Assembly (NCBI GenBank): GCA_900546625.1
Contig: URDU01000005.1
Span: 49,290-113,289 of the forward strand
Length of the DNA: 64,000 bases
From: an uncultured Lachnobacterium sp.
GTDB lineage: Bacteria > Bacillota > Clostridia > Lachnospirales > Lachnospiraceae
Direction: 5' to 3'
Shown: positions 15,886-26,941 of the stretch, piece after piece
How the letters are laid out: each line of letters begins with the position of its first letter
Position numbering within the stretch: position 1 is the first letter of the stretch
The notes under the pieces: model-generated
The model's database searches: none
Told to the model about the DNA's origin: nothing
The model's input: only the letters and a program-made list of their open reading frames with translations
Translations under genes and position numbers: made by a program

Positions 15886-17070
15886 TTACTCAGCATCCAC
15901 CATAATCACCTCTGTAGTATCTATAGCTGTCTTCATAAGCTCATCTATCACATCATTAAGTCTTTCCTCAGACCTCTTAATCCTGTTGATATTCGGCTTT
16001 GTAACAGGATGCTTTGCCACAAAAATAGTACAGCAGTCCTCATACGGAAGAATCGATGTCTCATAGGTATCAATTTTGTTTGATATATCAATGATATCAT
16101 TCTTGTCCATGGCAATGAGCGGTCTGTATACAGGCATATGGCACACCTCGTTTGTTGCAGCAAGTGACTGCATTGTCTGGCTTGCAACCTGTCCGATGCT
16201 CTCTCCTGTGATAAGGCCTAAGCATTTATCCTCATCGGCAAAGTGCTCTGCTATCTTCATCATGTATCTGCGCATGATGATGGTCAGCTCATCATGAGGA
16301 CATTTCTCATATATGGCAAGCTGTATATCTGTAAAATTGACAACATGCAGCTTTATCCTGCCCGAATATTTGGCAACCTTCTTTGCAAGGTCTACAACCT
16401 TCTGCTTTGCTCTCTCACTCGTATATGGCGGTGCATGGAAATATGTGGCATTGATCACCACGCCTCGCTTTGCAATCATGTATCCTGCAACCGGGCTGTC
16501 GATTCCACCGGAGAGCAGAAGCATTGCCTTTCCTGCTGTGCCAAGCGGCATACCGCCCGGTCCAGGAATCTCCTCTGAATAAATATTTATCATAGGTCTG
16601 ATCTCGATATTGATCATAACCTGCGGATTATGTACATCTACCCTTGTCTCAGGAAATGCCTCAAGCACCTTTTCACCTACTGCGGCATTTATTTCCATAG
16701 ATGTCATCGGATAGTTCTTTCTGGCACGTCTCGCGTTTACCTTGAAGGTAAAGCTCTTGTCCTTGTATACATGGTTGATATGCTCGATAACTGCTTCACA
16801 GAGCTTATCAAAGCCCTCGTCCTCATGCAGCTCGACCGGACAGATACCCACGATACCAAAGATTCTTGACAATGTGGCAACTGTCTCGTCATAATCATAG
16901 TCTCCGTCTGTCTCCACGTACACACGTCCGCTTTCCTTTCTTACCTCAAAGCTTCCATCCACATTGCGAAGCTGATATTTGATATTCTTAACGAGCGCGT
17001 CCTCAAAAATGTATCTGTTTTTGCCCTTTATCGCAATCTCAGCATACTTGATCAAAAATGTCTTGTACAT
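15886..17070 (-). CDS. thiI: tRNA 4-thiouridine synthase ThiI
   Basis: 394 residues. N-terminal ferredoxin-like/THUMP region (about 1-165; THUMP phrases such as FKVNARRARKNYP), then the PP-loop ATPase with SGGIDSP at 187-193. The protein ends without a C-terminal rhodanese domain, as in Bacillus ThiI, which takes sulfur from a dedicated cysteine desulfurase (NifZ). Such a desulfurase is encoded immediately upstream (17139-18293), which fits. Product: s4U8 in tRNA; a role in thiamine thiazole synthesis is less certain without the rhodanese domain. Confidence 0.95.
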   Translation of the reverse strand: MYKTFLIKYAEIAIKGKNRYIFEDALVKNIKYQLRNVDGSFEVRKESGRVYVETDGDYDYDETVATLSRIFGIVGICPVELHEDEGFDKLCEAVIEHINHVYKDKSFTFKVNARRARKNYPMTSMEINAAVGEKVLEAFPETRVDVHNPQVMINIEIRPMINIYSEEIPGPGGMPLGTAGKAMLLLSGGIDSPVAGYMIAKRGVVINATYFHAPPYTSERAKQKVVDLAKKVAKYSGRIKLHVVNFTDIQLAIYEKCPHDELTIIMRRYMMKIAEHFADEDKCLGLITGESIGQVASQTMQSLAATNEVCHMPVYRPLIAMDKNDIIDISNKIDTYETSILPYEDCCTIFVAKHPVTKPNINRIKRSEERLNDVIDELMKTAIDTTEVIMVDAE

Positions 17071-17138
17071 GTAACTCTCCTGTTCTGGTTTTATTTATTA
17101 TTTTTAATTACTTAATATTTCATTGTATACGTAACTTT

Positions 17139-18293
17139 TTAGCGCCTTATATATCTTCGCAGCATTGGTATCACCTCTGCCATCACTGATACAGCGTAAT
17201 CAATTTCCTCCTGTGTGGTATTCACGCAAAAGCTGAATCTGATTGTGGAATCCAAAAGTGACGGCTTAAGCCCTATGCTCTTTAGTGTTGAACTGATTGC
17301 CGGTTTGTTTGATGAACAGGCACTTCCTGCCGACACATATATCTGCCTGTCCTCAAGAGTATGAAGCATAACCTCCGCTCTCACACCATCTACGCTCACG
17401 CTTACCACATGAGGTGCATTTGTATGGTCCGTGCGTCCATTTACAGATACTCCGTCAATACGCTGCACTGACTCTATAAAATGATCCCTAAGCTCATACA
17501 TATGTGCTATTTTTTTATCAAAATCCGTGTAAATTTCCTCTGCTGCCACTCCAAGACCTGCATATGCAGGAACATTTTCCGTACCTGAGCGCATGCCCTT
17601 CTGCTGGCCGCCTCCGTATATAATCGGCTTGATTTTAGTCTTGTCCTTTATATATAAAAATCCGCTGCCCTTTGGTCCGTGAATCTTGTGTCCACTGACT
17701 GAAAGCATGTCTATATTCATGCGCTTTGGTCTGATTTCAAGCTTGCCGTAGGACTGTATGGCATCCACATGAAAAAGTGTGGCAGGATTTTTCTCTTTTA
17801 TAGCTGCTCCCGCCTCCTCAATCGGCATGACTGCGCCAATCTCATTGTTTACATGCATAAGCGATACAAGAATTGTATCCTCCCTTACGGCATTTTTCAG
17901 CTCTTCAACACTTATCACGCCGTCATGGTTTACAGGCAGATATGTGATTTCAAAACCCTGCTCCTCCAGAAACTGCATCACAGACAAAACCGATGCGTGC
18001 TCTACAGAAGATGTGATGATATGCCTTCCTGCACGCTTATTAGCCATTGCAGCACCTATTATTGCAGTATTGTTCGACTCTGTGCCGCCGGATGTAAATA
18101 GTATCTCCTTGTCCTGCACCCTGAGTGTCTTTGCAATCTTTTTCTTAGCATCATTAATATAATTTTCTGCCTCAACGCCCTTCATATGAAGTGATGAAGG
18201 ATTACCGTAATCCTCTGTAAGCAGCTTATAAACCATATCTGCCGCTGCTTTTGAGCATCTGGTTGTGGCAGAATTATCCAAATATGCTTCCAT
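17139..18293 (-). CDS. cysteine desulfurase (NifZ-like partner of ThiI)
   Basis: 384 residues, PLP fold-type I. Starts YLDNSATT; PLP contacts TSGGTESNN and SVEHAS; Schiff-base Lys203 in SGHKIHGPKG; catalytic Cys326 in SAGSACSS followed by the group II-type short loop. AGGAGC lies before the ATG. It supplies persulfide sulfur, and its pairing with thiI matches the Bacillus nifZ-thiI unit. No IscU/SufU scaffold gene is adjacent, supporting a tRNA-thiolation role rather than general Fe-S assembly. Confidence 0.92.
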   Translation of the reverse strand: MEAYLDNSATTRCSKAAADMVYKLLTEDYGNPSSLHMKGVEAENYINDAKKKIAKTLRVQDKEILFTSGGTESNNTAIIGAAMANKRAGRHIITSSVEHASVLSVMQFLEEQGFEITYLPVNHDGVISVEELKNAVREDTILVSLMHVNNEIGAVMPIEEAGAAIKEKNPATLFHVDAIQSYGKLEIRPKRMNIDMLSVSGHKIHGPKGSGFLYIKDKTKIKPIIYGGGQQKGMRSGTENVPAYAGLGVAAEEIYTDFDKKIAHMYELRDHFIESVQRIDGVSVNGRTDHTNAPHVVSVSVDGVRAEVMLHTLEDRQIYVSAGSACSSNKPAISSTLKSIGLKPSLLDSTIRFSFCVNTTQEEIDYAVSVMAEVIPMLRRYIRR

Positions 18294-18363
18294 TTTTGCT
18301 CCTGACTTCTACTTTGTAACCGATAAATATCTCTGTATTTTTAATTTTTATGCATTTGCAAAT

Positions 18364-19104
18364 CTACACATCCAGATTGTATACAAGCATGGCAAGTGTG
18401 GCAAGCCCTGCTGTCTCCGTGCGTAAAATCCTGCGTCCCAGGCTTATTCTGTGCATTGCATCATGCTCATCCACAAGTGCTATCTCCTCAGGCGCAAAAC
18501 CGCCCTCAGGACCCACTACAACCCCGATGGTCTGACCAGCCTTAAGCTGCCCCATTATCTCTCTTGTCGCATCCATGCCACGCTCATTCTCATATGGCAC
18601 CAGCGTAACATCAAGCTCTGATGCGCTTTTCAATGCTTCCTTGTATGTAACCGGCTGCTTCACGGTGGGGATCACTGTGCGCTTTGACTGCTTTGCGGCG
18701 CTCTCAGCTATAGCCTGCCATCTCTGCAGCTTTTTTGCTGCCTTTTTTTCGTCCAGCTTTACCACACAGTTTTTCATGGCAACCGGTACTATCTCCGATA
18801 CACCAAGCTCTACAGCCTTTTGAATAATAAGCTCCATCTTATCGCCCTTTGGCAGCCCCTGATACAGCACAATGTGGTTGTCAAGCTCTGTGCCTGTCTC
18901 ATCTGCACTGTCAATAGCTGCGATGACCTCATCATCCAGAATCGATGATATGTGACAATAATATGCCTGTCCGGATTTTGAGCTTACTCTTATTTTTTCC
19001 CCGTTTTTCATGCGCAGTACATTCTTTATGTGATTTACGTCACCTCCGGTGATTGAGATGCTGTCAGAATGAACCTGCTCTTCCTCTACAAAAAACTGAT
19101 ACAT
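18364..19104 (-). CDS. rsmE: 16S rRNA m3U1498 methyltransferase RsmE
   Basis: 246 residues. N-terminal PUA-like domain (HIKNVLRMKNGEKIRV), then a SPOUT methyltransferase with knot motifs GLPKGDKMELIIQKAVELGV, IGVVVGPEGGFAPEE and ISLGRRILRTETA, all hallmark RsmE phrases. It follows prmA by 11 bp, the common Firmicute prmA-rsmE order. Confidence 0.95.
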   Translation of the reverse strand: MYQFFVEEEQVHSDSISITGGDVNHIKNVLRMKNGEKIRVSSKSGQAYYCHISSILDDEVIAAIDSADETGTELDNHIVLYQGLPKGDKMELIIQKAVELGVSEIVPVAMKNCVVKLDEKKAAKKLQRWQAIAESAAKQSKRTVIPTVKQPVTYKEALKSASELDVTLVPYENERGMDATREIMGQLKAGQTIGVVVGPEGGFAPEEIALVDEHDAMHRISLGRRILRTETAGLATLAMLVYNLDV

Positions 19105-19115
19105 AATCCACCAAA

Positions 19116-20087
19116 CTATTTAGTCAGCTTCTGCGCAGTGATATTGACCCATTCACCCTGATGATTGATTTCTATCACCTTAAGCCCCGCTGCTTCGATA
19201 GCCTCTTTAACTTCATTTTCCTTGAAATCTATGATACCCGATGTGATGAAATATCCACCTTCCTTTAACCTGTCAGGAATAACAGGTGCCATAGGAATGA
19301 TGACATCAGCAAGGATATTTGCAACAACGATATCATATTTTTCTGTACCAACCTTCTTTTGAAGCTCTGTATCATCTATGAGATTGCCGACATAAAACGT
19401 GCCAAGCTTCTCATCCAAATGATTGACCTGCATATTGTCACGCGTAGAAATCATGCAGTCAGCATCAAGGTCTGTACCTACAACCTCCTTTGCCCCAAGC
19501 TTTAAAGCTACAATGGAAAGGATTCCGCTTCCACAGCCCACATCAAGCACTTTAGGTGCTTCCTTTGCACCCTCAATATATTTGATAAGCTGCTTGATAC
19601 AAAGCTGGGTTGTCTCGTGCTTTCCTGTACCAAAGGAGATTCCCGGATCAATTTCTATCATAAATTTATCCGCATCCTCAGGCTTTACCTCCTCCCAGGT
19701 AGGCTTGATCAATATATCTCCGATTGTAAAGGATGAAAAATACTTCTTCCAGTTATTGATCCAGTCGAGGTCCTCTGTCTCAGATGATGAAATCACACCG
19801 CTTCCCACATCAACAGTGTCTCTTAAATCCTCAAGTCCAAGCTTTACCTTCCTAAGCATATCTGACTGGTCACTGCCATCATCCTCAATATAAAAGCTGA
19901 CATGGCTTATGCCCTCATCAGGAGGCAGCTCCGGCAGAAAATCAATAAACATATCCGCCTGGTCCTCCTTGGTCAAAGGAATATTGTCCTCAATCTCGAT
20001 TCCCTCGATACCAAGCTCCATAAGCATGCTGCTCATGAAATCCTCAGCCGCGGTTGTTGTCTCAATCGTGTATTTCTTCCACTTCAT
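19116..20087 (-). CDS. prmA: ribosomal protein L11 methyltransferase PrmA
   Basis: 323 residues. N-terminal substrate-recognition domain (about 1-130) then a SAM methyltransferase domain with PGISFGTGKHETT, motif I VLDVGCGSGILSI and VANILADVI. PrmA trimethylates L11. First gene of the prmA-rsmE-desulfurase-thiI run; RBS GAGAGGA before the ATG. The 236 bp upstream hold the dnaJ terminator and a small hairpin but no clear promoter. Confidence 0.95.
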   Translation of the reverse strand: MKWKKYTIETTTAAEDFMSSMLMELGIEGIEIEDNIPLTKEDQADMFIDFLPELPPDEGISHVSFYIEDDGSDQSDMLRKVKLGLEDLRDTVDVGSGVISSSETEDLDWINNWKKYFSSFTIGDILIKPTWEEVKPEDADKFMIEIDPGISFGTGKHETTQLCIKQLIKYIEGAKEAPKVLDVGCGSGILSIVALKLGAKEVVGTDLDADCMISTRDNMQVNHLDEKLGTFYVGNLIDDTELQKKVGTEKYDIVVANILADVIIPMAPVIPDRLKEGGYFITSGIIDFKENEVKEAIEAAGLKVIEINHQGEWVNITAQKLTK

Positions 20088-20258
20088 ATAAAAATCCTCT
20101 CTTAATAAAATAGATACATAGTATAAATACAGTTTTATTTCAAAACATTTCCGTACATTTTACAAGGCAGTCATACGACTGCCTCCACAACTTACCTCAT
20201 ATAATACCATAAAAATGTGCTGTATAAAAGCCCCATTTTTTTATACGTAAAAATAACC

Positions 20259-20286
20259 TAAAAAATGCCCCGCCACACATGGCGGG
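20259..20286 (-). terminator. intrinsic terminator after dnaJ
   Basis: Minus strand: 7-bp perfect arms CCCGCCA / TGGCGGG (20280-20286 and 20269-20275) with a 4-nt loop, then GCATTTTTTAGG. Ends the hrcA-grpE-dnaK-dnaJ message. Confidence 0.85.
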
Positions 20287-20323
20287 ACATATATTATAGG
20301 ATCATCTATTACAGATCATCTAT

Positions 20324-21493
20324 TTACAGATCGTCCAAAGACTCCTTGAGCTTATCCATAAATCCTTTTTTCTTTTTAGAATCAGTAGAAGCTCCGCCCT
20401 CCTTGGTCAGAGAGCCACCTGAAAGCTCATCAAACTTCTTAAGAGCCTCTTTAGCTTCCTTAGACAGACCTGTAGGCGTATTGACAACAAGTGTGACATA
20501 ATGGTCACCTCTTATTGCTTTATTTCTTGTTGAAGGAACACCCTTGCCCTTTAAGCGGATACGTGTACCTGTCTGTGTACCCGGTGCAACTGTGTATATA
20601 ATATCTCCATCAACAGTCTTGATTCTTATATCTCCGCCTAAGGCTGCAATAGCATACGAGATGGATGCCTTTGAAAAGATATTAACATCCTGACGCTCAA
20701 AATCCCTGCTGCCTGAAACAATAACTTCAACAAGAAGATCTCCACGCGGTCCGCCATTTATTCCCGGCTCGCCGTATTCACGTATTCTGACACACTGTCC
20801 ATTATCTATACCGGCTGGAATCTCAACAGTCTTTCTGACCTTCTTGGTATTGTAGCCTGTACCGTGACATGTAGGACATTTATCCTTTACTACCTTGCCC
20901 GAACCACCGCAGGATGGACATGTTGTGACATTCTGCACTACTCCAAACAGAGACTGGCTCTGTCTGACAACCTTACCTGTACCATTACACTGGGTACATG
21001 TCTCAGGAGATGTGCCAGGCTTAGCTCCGTTTCCTCCACATGTAGAGCATGTCTCCTTATAGTTGAATTCAAGCTCCTTTGTGCAGCCAAATATAGCTTC
21101 CTCAAAAGAAATTCTAACACTGAGACGGACATTTGCACCCTGTGCAGGACCATTTCTTCTGCCACTGCTTCTTCCACCTCCGAAGAAATCTCCGAAAATG
21201 TCCCCAAAAATATCCCCCATATCCATGCCTGAGAAATCAAAGCCACCGGCTCCGCCGCCTGTGCCGTCAAATGCCGCATGACCAAACTGATCATACTGGC
21301 GTCTCTTATCCGGATCAGACAATACGGCATAGGCCTCCTGAGCCTCCTTGAACTTCTCCTCACACTCTTTATCACCTGGATGAATGTCAGGATGATATTT
21401 CTTTGCCTGCTGTCTGAAGGCTTTTTTAATCTCTGCATCTGTTGCGGTCTTAGATACTCCTAATACCTCATAATAATCTCTTTTTTCTGCCAT
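20324..21493 (-). CDS. dnaJ: chaperone DnaJ
   Basis: 389 residues, class A DnaJ: J domain with HPD in [11 protein letters not shown] (about 33-43), G/F-rich linker (about 75-115), four CxxCxGxG zinc repeats ([32 protein letters not shown]) and C-terminal peptide-binding domains. Co-chaperone of DnaK. AGG-type RBS precedes the ATG; a possible extra -10 box (TATAAT, 21511-21516) lies upstream after a GC-rich hairpin. Confidence 0.97.
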   Translation of the reverse strand: MAEKRDYYEVLGVSKTATDAEIKKAFRQQAKKYHPDIHPGDKECEEKFKEAQEAYAVLSDPDKRRQYDQFGHAAFDGTGGGAGGFDFSGMDMGDIFGDIFGDFFGGGRSSGRRNGPAQGANVRLSVRISFEEAIFGCTKELEFNYKETCSTCGGNGAKPGTSPETCTQCNGTGKVVRQSQSLFGVVQNVTTCPSCGGSGKVVKDKCPTCHGTGYNTKKVRKTVEIPAGIDNGQCVRIREYGEPGINGGPRGDLLVEVIVSGSRDFERQDVNIFSKASISYAIAALGGDIRIKTVDGDIIYTVAPGTQTGTRIRLKGKGVPSTRNKAIRGDHYVTLVVNTPTGLSKEAKEALKKFDELSGGSLTKEGGASTDSKKKKGFMDKLKESLDDL

Positions 21494-21525
21494 AATTGAA
21501 AATTCCTTTTATTATACAACTAATT

Positions 21526-21555
21526 CGCAAGGCCGGCCAAGCGGCCAACCTTGCG
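21526..21555 (-). other. GC-rich hairpin between dnaK and dnaJ
   Basis: Arms CGCAAGG / CCTTGCG (outer, 7 bp) and GGCC / GGCC (inner, 4 bp) with a 2x2 internal mismatch and a 4-nt loop. No T run follows on either strand, so it is not a classic terminator. It may stabilise or process the message, changing dnaK:dnaJ ratio. Confidence 0.6.
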
Positions 21556-21649
21556 AGTGATTTTACTTACGCAGCCATTTTGATGCTTTGATTGATAACC
21601 TAGATTACAGGTCATTAATCCTCATATCATTATGGCAGCATCTGTTTAA

Positions 21650-23560
<1,911 letters not shown>

Positions 23561-23667
23561 CTATTAAATATAGTGTTTTTACCTGTTTTATATATTTGCA
23601 ACCATCCTATGCCTCACATGAATCACAAAATCCGATTCACTGTCATGCCGGATAGATGTACACATCA

Positions 23668-24333
23668 TTACTGTACTACGGATACCATGCTGTGGCGTAC
23701 CACTGAATCCTTGTACATATAGCCCTTCTGTAGCTCCTGTGCTACGGTGCCTGACTCAAGCTCATCGTTTTCAACCTGCATCACTGCATTGTGGAAATCA
23801 GGATCAAACTCCTGTCCTACGCACTCTATCGGCTTTACTCCTACAGCATCAAGCTCTGTGAGCATCTGCTTGTAGACCTTATCCATACCTGTGATAAAAG
23901 GATCATCCTTCTTATCATCCGGTACTGCTGCAAGACCTCTCTCGAAATTGTCGATTACAGGAAGGATTTTCTCAACTATTGTCTTTGCTCCCATGTCAAA
24001 CATCTGGGATTTTTCCTTCTCGCTTCTCTTGCGGAAGTTCTCGAACTCTGCCATCTGTCTTTTCAGACGGTCGTTAAGCTCTTCAATCTGCTCATCCTTC
24101 TTATCTTTTTTCTTTTTCTTGAAAAGACCTTTCTTTTCATCTGACTTTTCATCTGCTTTGGCATCTGCATCAGCTGAAGCATCATCCTCTGATTCAGCTT
24201 CCTTCACATCTGTATCATTTGCTTCTTCGGCTGCCTGAGTGCTTTCCTCGTCAGCTCCTTCAATCTCTATCTCTTCTGCTTTGTTTTCTGCAGTCTCATT
24301 GTCGATTGTTTCTTTTTTAATATCCTCTGGCAT
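23668..24333 (-). CDS. grpE: nucleotide exchange factor GrpE
   Basis: 221 residues. A long acidic/lysine low-complexity N-terminus (about 1-80, Glu/Asp/Ala-rich, then KKKKKDKKDE), a coiled coil (about 80-115, EFENFRKRSEKEK) and the C-terminal GrpE beta domain with EFDPDFHNAVMQVE. It stimulates ADP release from DnaK. Lies 14 bp after hrcA. Confidence 0.95.
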   Translation of the reverse strand: MPEDIKKETIDNETAENKAEEIEIEGADEESTQAAEEANDTDVKEAESEDDASADADAKADEKSDEKKGLFKKKKKDKKDEQIEELNDRLKRQMAEFENFRKRSEKEKSQMFDMGAKTIVEKILPVIDNFERGLAAVPDDKKDDPFITGMDKVYKQMLTELDAVGVKPIECVGQEFDPDFHNAVMQVENDELESGTVAQELQKGYMYKDSVVRHSMVSVVQ

Positions 24334-24347
24334 TTTTGACCACCTTC

Positions 24348-25430
24348 CTATGTTTCATCCTCAGACTTCTTGTAAATTCCATCTAACTGGGATTTAAGAG
24401 TCTTTAGATTATCCATTACTTTTTCATAATCCATGCGCTTTGGTCCGACAATTCCTATCGTGCCCTTTACGCCTTCACCCAGATCATATGTCGCAGTGAC
24501 AACACTGCAGTCCTTCATGGTCTGGATTGGAGATTCATTTCCTATATAAACCTGAATACCTGTTCCATTGTCCTTCTTCTCGGAATCGGATAGGGATTCG
24601 GTAACAAGGCTTGCTAGCTCTTCCTTTTCCTCAAATGCTGACAAAAGTGTCGCTGCATTATTGGAATCCGAAAGCTCAGGATACTTCAAAATATTTGTCG
24701 CTCCGCTGGTGTAAATCTTAAGATCCTCACTCTCAGCGAAGGTCTGTGCCAATGCATCAATCACATCAGAGACAATTCCTGAATGAATACCAGCGCGTTC
24801 CTTTATGCTTGCAATGTTTCCAAGATTAATCTCGTTCATTGCGAGTCCGTTTAATGAGGTGTTAAGCAGAATGTTGAGCTTAAGTATTGTCTCATTGTCA
24901 AGCGGCTCATATAAATCAAGCATCTTGTTTCTGACCATATTGTTGTTCATAACAATTACTGCAAGCAGGTGCTGCTCATCAACCTGTGAAAGCTGGATGA
25001 ATTTCACCTTATTGTGATTGACATCCGGTGCAGAAACGAGTGTGGCGTAATTGGTATTGTTTGCAAGTACCTTTGCCGCCTGCTTTAACACCTGCTCCAT
25101 CTTCTCGGTATTTTCAATGACCAACTCCTTCATATCAGAAAGCTCTTTTTCCTTCTTATCGTTTGTCTCTATAAGATGGTCTACATATAATCTGTAGCCC
25201 TTATCCGAAGGGATTCTTCCTGCTGAGGTATGTGGCTGTACTATATAGCCCATCTCCTCTAAGTCGCTCATCTCATTTCTGATTGTTGCCGAGCTTAAAT
25301 TAAGGTCTGTATATTTTGAAATTGTACGTGAGCCAACCGGCTCTCCTGTGGCGAGATAATTACGGATGATCGCATCCAGTATGGTAAGCTGTCTCTCGCT
25401 CAACTCTAGTTCTTTGTTTTCATTTTCCAT
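24348..25430 (-). CDS. hrcA: heat-inducible repressor HrcA
   Basis: 360 residues. N-terminal winged helix (LSERQLTILDAIIRNYLATGEPVGSRTISK as hallmark start; LSSATIRNEMSDLEEMGYI recognition region, about 45-65), GAF-like middle and C-terminal TIGIVGPKRMDYEKV. HrcA binds CIRCE when assisted by GroEL. Two CIRCE elements precede the gene, so the operon is autoregulated. Confidence 0.96.
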   Translation of the reverse strand: MENENKELELSERQLTILDAIIRNYLATGEPVGSRTISKYTDLNLSSATIRNEMSDLEEMGYIVQPHTSAGRIPSDKGYRLYVDHLIETNDKKEKELSDMKELVIENTEKMEQVLKQAAKVLANNTNYATLVSAPDVNHNKVKFIQLSQVDEQHLLAVIVMNNNMVRNKMLDLYEPLDNETILKLNILLNTSLNGLAMNEINLGNIASIKERAGIHSGIVSDVIDALAQTFAESEDLKIYTSGATNILKYPELSDSNNAATLLSAFEEKEELASLVTESLSDSEKKDNGTGIQVYIGNESPIQTMKDCSVVTATYDLGEGVKGTIGIVGPKRMDYEKVMDNLKTLKSQLDGIYKKSEDET

Positions 25431-25467
25431 TGGTCACACGCTCCATCTGAAGTATGCTTTTTATTTG

Positions 25468-25494
25468 TTAGCACTCTGTATTTTGGAGTGCTAA
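25468..25494 (-). promoter_or_regulatory. CIRCE operator, perfect
   Basis: TTAGCACTC, 9-bp spacer, GAGTGCTAA: an exact match to the CIRCE consensus, 38 bp upstream of hrcA in the leader. HrcA binding site. Confidence 0.97.
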
Positions 25495-25510
25495 TTTTTT
25501 ATCTGTACAT

Positions 25511-25539
25511 AACATACCACCACCTATTAGCAATGTCAA
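25511..25539 (-). promoter_or_regulatory. sigma-A promoter of the hrcA operon
   Basis: Minus strand: TTGACA (25534-25539), 17-bp spacer, TATGTT (25511-25516). The -35 box lies inside the second CIRCE element and the perfect CIRCE lies just downstream, so HrcA can block both polymerase binding and clearance. Confidence 0.75.
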
Positions 25540-25553
25540 CCCTTGAGTGCTAA
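25527..25553 (-). promoter_or_regulatory. second CIRCE operator, one degenerate arm
   Basis: Arms TTAGCAATG (6 of 9 matching) and GAGTGCTAA (9 of 9) with the correct 9-bp spacer, overlapping the -35 box. Centre-to-centre distance to the perfect CIRCE is 59 bp. Confidence 0.75.
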
Positions 25554-25571
25554 TTTTTTGAATAAAATTTT

Positions 25572-25599
25572 TGAAACCCTTGATTTTACTGGGGTTTCA
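25572..25599. repeat. perfect 8-bp inverted repeat
   Basis: TGAAACCC (25572-25579) and GGGTTTCA (25592-25599) around a 12-bp centre. No T run on either side, so not a terminator. With the neighbouring tandem repeat it may be part of an old attachment site (inference). Confidence 0.5.
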
Positions 25600-25635
25600 G
25601 GCTTTATAAATTTTCTATTAAATGGTTTTTAGCGT

Positions 25636-25671
25636 TTACTGTACCATTACTGTACCATTTTTTTCAAGTTT
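25636..25671 (-). pseudogene. possible remnant of an integrase 3' end and tandem 11-bp repeat
   Basis: TTACTGTACCA occurs twice in tandem (25637-25647, 25648-25658). On the minus strand the same DNA reads K-L-E-K-N-G-T-V-M-V-Q-stop, preceded by an in-frame stop. From memory this looks like the C-terminal tail of tyrosine recombinases of Firmicute integrative elements, whose 3' ends often overlap the attachment core. Eleven codons are too few to be sure. Confidence 0.3.
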
Positions 25672-25718
25672 TTATATTTTCGCCTAGCATCATGCATCAA
25701 TTATCTAATCCCTAATAT

Positions 25719-25757
25719 TAAAAAACAGCAGGAAATCCTGATAGATAGACTTCCTGC
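25719..25757 (-). terminator. intrinsic terminator after the zinc-ribbon gene
   Basis: Minus strand: GCAGGAA (25751-25757) and TTCCTGC (25728-25734) with a 16-nt loop, then TGTTTTTTAAT. Confidence 0.75.
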
Positions 25758-25780
25758 CATATTTTTATGTTATACAATAA

Positions 25781-26866
25781 TCACCAGTCACTATCCCAGT
25801 CACTTCCGCCTGAATCCCAGCTATCACCGGAATCCCAATCATAGTCACTGTCATAATCACTGCTCGAGCTGCCCGAGCTCTCATAATGGTCTTCATAATA
25901 GCCGCTATTCTCAAATTTAATAATCGAGCTGTCCCACACCAGATCTGCATAGTCAAAGCCATATAGGGATTTGTTGTCCAAAACCTCCTGCGGAACATCC
26001 GAACGACTGATTTCATTATAATCATAGCTGTCGTCATCATATTCGAACCAGCTATAATGACTGTTTACATAAACCGTGTCATTATACTTGAAGTAATCAG
26101 TTTTGCAATAATTGTGTATAGGTGTAATGAGCACAAGTGCAATTAAAACTACAGTAATAAAATAATGCATGGCATGACGCATTGCACTGCACTTTGGCTT
26201 TTTAAGCCAGGCTGCGTACAGTCCGAACGGCTTAAACCTTTTGTGATTTTCAATAAAGTCCGTCAGGAAAAATGCGCCTACAATACCAGCAATACCCGAT
26301 ATCAGCAAATCCCAGCCAATGCCCTTATACGTATCATTGAGTGCAAATCCAACTATAATCAGGACAATAAACATAACAATGCCTATAACCATAGCAATAG
26401 ATGGTTTAATAATATACTCATTTACATTTTTAGATGAAAATGTATCTGAAAAAACCTTCTTCGTTTCCTGTGCAAAATTCTCATTCGTATGCTTCTGCTG
26501 ATGCGCTTTTTGATTTAAAATCTCATCCTTTAATTTAAGATACAGTTCATTAACAGCATACGCCTCATCTGTACCCTGATATCGCACCGCACGAGTGCCG
26601 TCGGCCTTATTTTTGTAGACGATAAATTCATTTCCAGCCTGATAAATACCAAATGCCCTCGGCTGTCTGTAGTCGATTCCTATAAAAAAGCGTGTGGTTT
26701 CATATGGTGGAAGATGTCTGTCCTCGTACCATTTTGCAAGCTCTGCTATGGTCTTTGGTGTACCGTCTGCCGTCCTTTTTATTGAATTGTTGCTGGCACC
26801 ACAATACGGGCACTGCTCAGCATTCTCCGGTATCATGGAACCACAATACTCACATTTAATCTCCAA
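25781..26866 (-). CDS. zinc-ribbon membrane protein with acidic Asp/Ser/Trp tail
   Basis: 361 residues starting with TTG at 26866 (GAGGG 7 bp upstream; the next residues CEYCG leave no room for a later start). N-terminal zinc ribbon with two CxxC pairs (CEYCG, CPYCG, residues about 5-23). A cytoplasmic part follows, with two hydrophobic segments at about 153-175 and 183-205 and a third at about 232-250. The C-terminal about 110 residues contain Tyr/Asp-rich sequence and end in a low-complexity tail of Ser, Asp, Gly and Trp. No enzyme motif. Membrane protein of unknown function, monocistronic by its terminator. No family recognised beyond the ribbon. Confidence 0.6.
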   Translation of the reverse strand: MEIKCEYCGSMIPENAEQCPYCGASNNSIKRTADGTPKTIAELAKWYEDRHLPPYETTRFFIGIDYRQPRAFGIYQAGNEFIVYKNKADGTRAVRYQGTDEAYAVNELYLKLKDEILNQKAHQQKHTNENFAQETKKVFSDTFSSKNVNEYIIKPSIAMVIGIVMFIVLIIVGFALNDTYKGIGWDLLISGIAGIVGAFFLTDFIENHKRFKPFGLYAAWLKKPKCSAMRHAMHYFITVVLIALVLITPIHNYCKTDYFKYNDTVYVNSHYSWFEYDDDSYDYNEISRSDVPQEVLDNKSLYGFDYADLVWDSSIIKFENSGYYEDHYESSGSSSSDYDSDYDWDSGDSWDSGGSDWDSDW

Positions 26867-26941
26867 TTTAATTCCCTCTGACTTTCTAAAACCTAAATTT
26901 CCATAAATATACTATCAAATATACTTCCAAAAGTCTATAAA

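Noticed and set aside
20166..20183. Perfect hairpin GGCAGTC/GACTGCC considered as a terminator
   Set aside because: No T run on either strand; it lies in the prmA leader and may be only a small leader stem.
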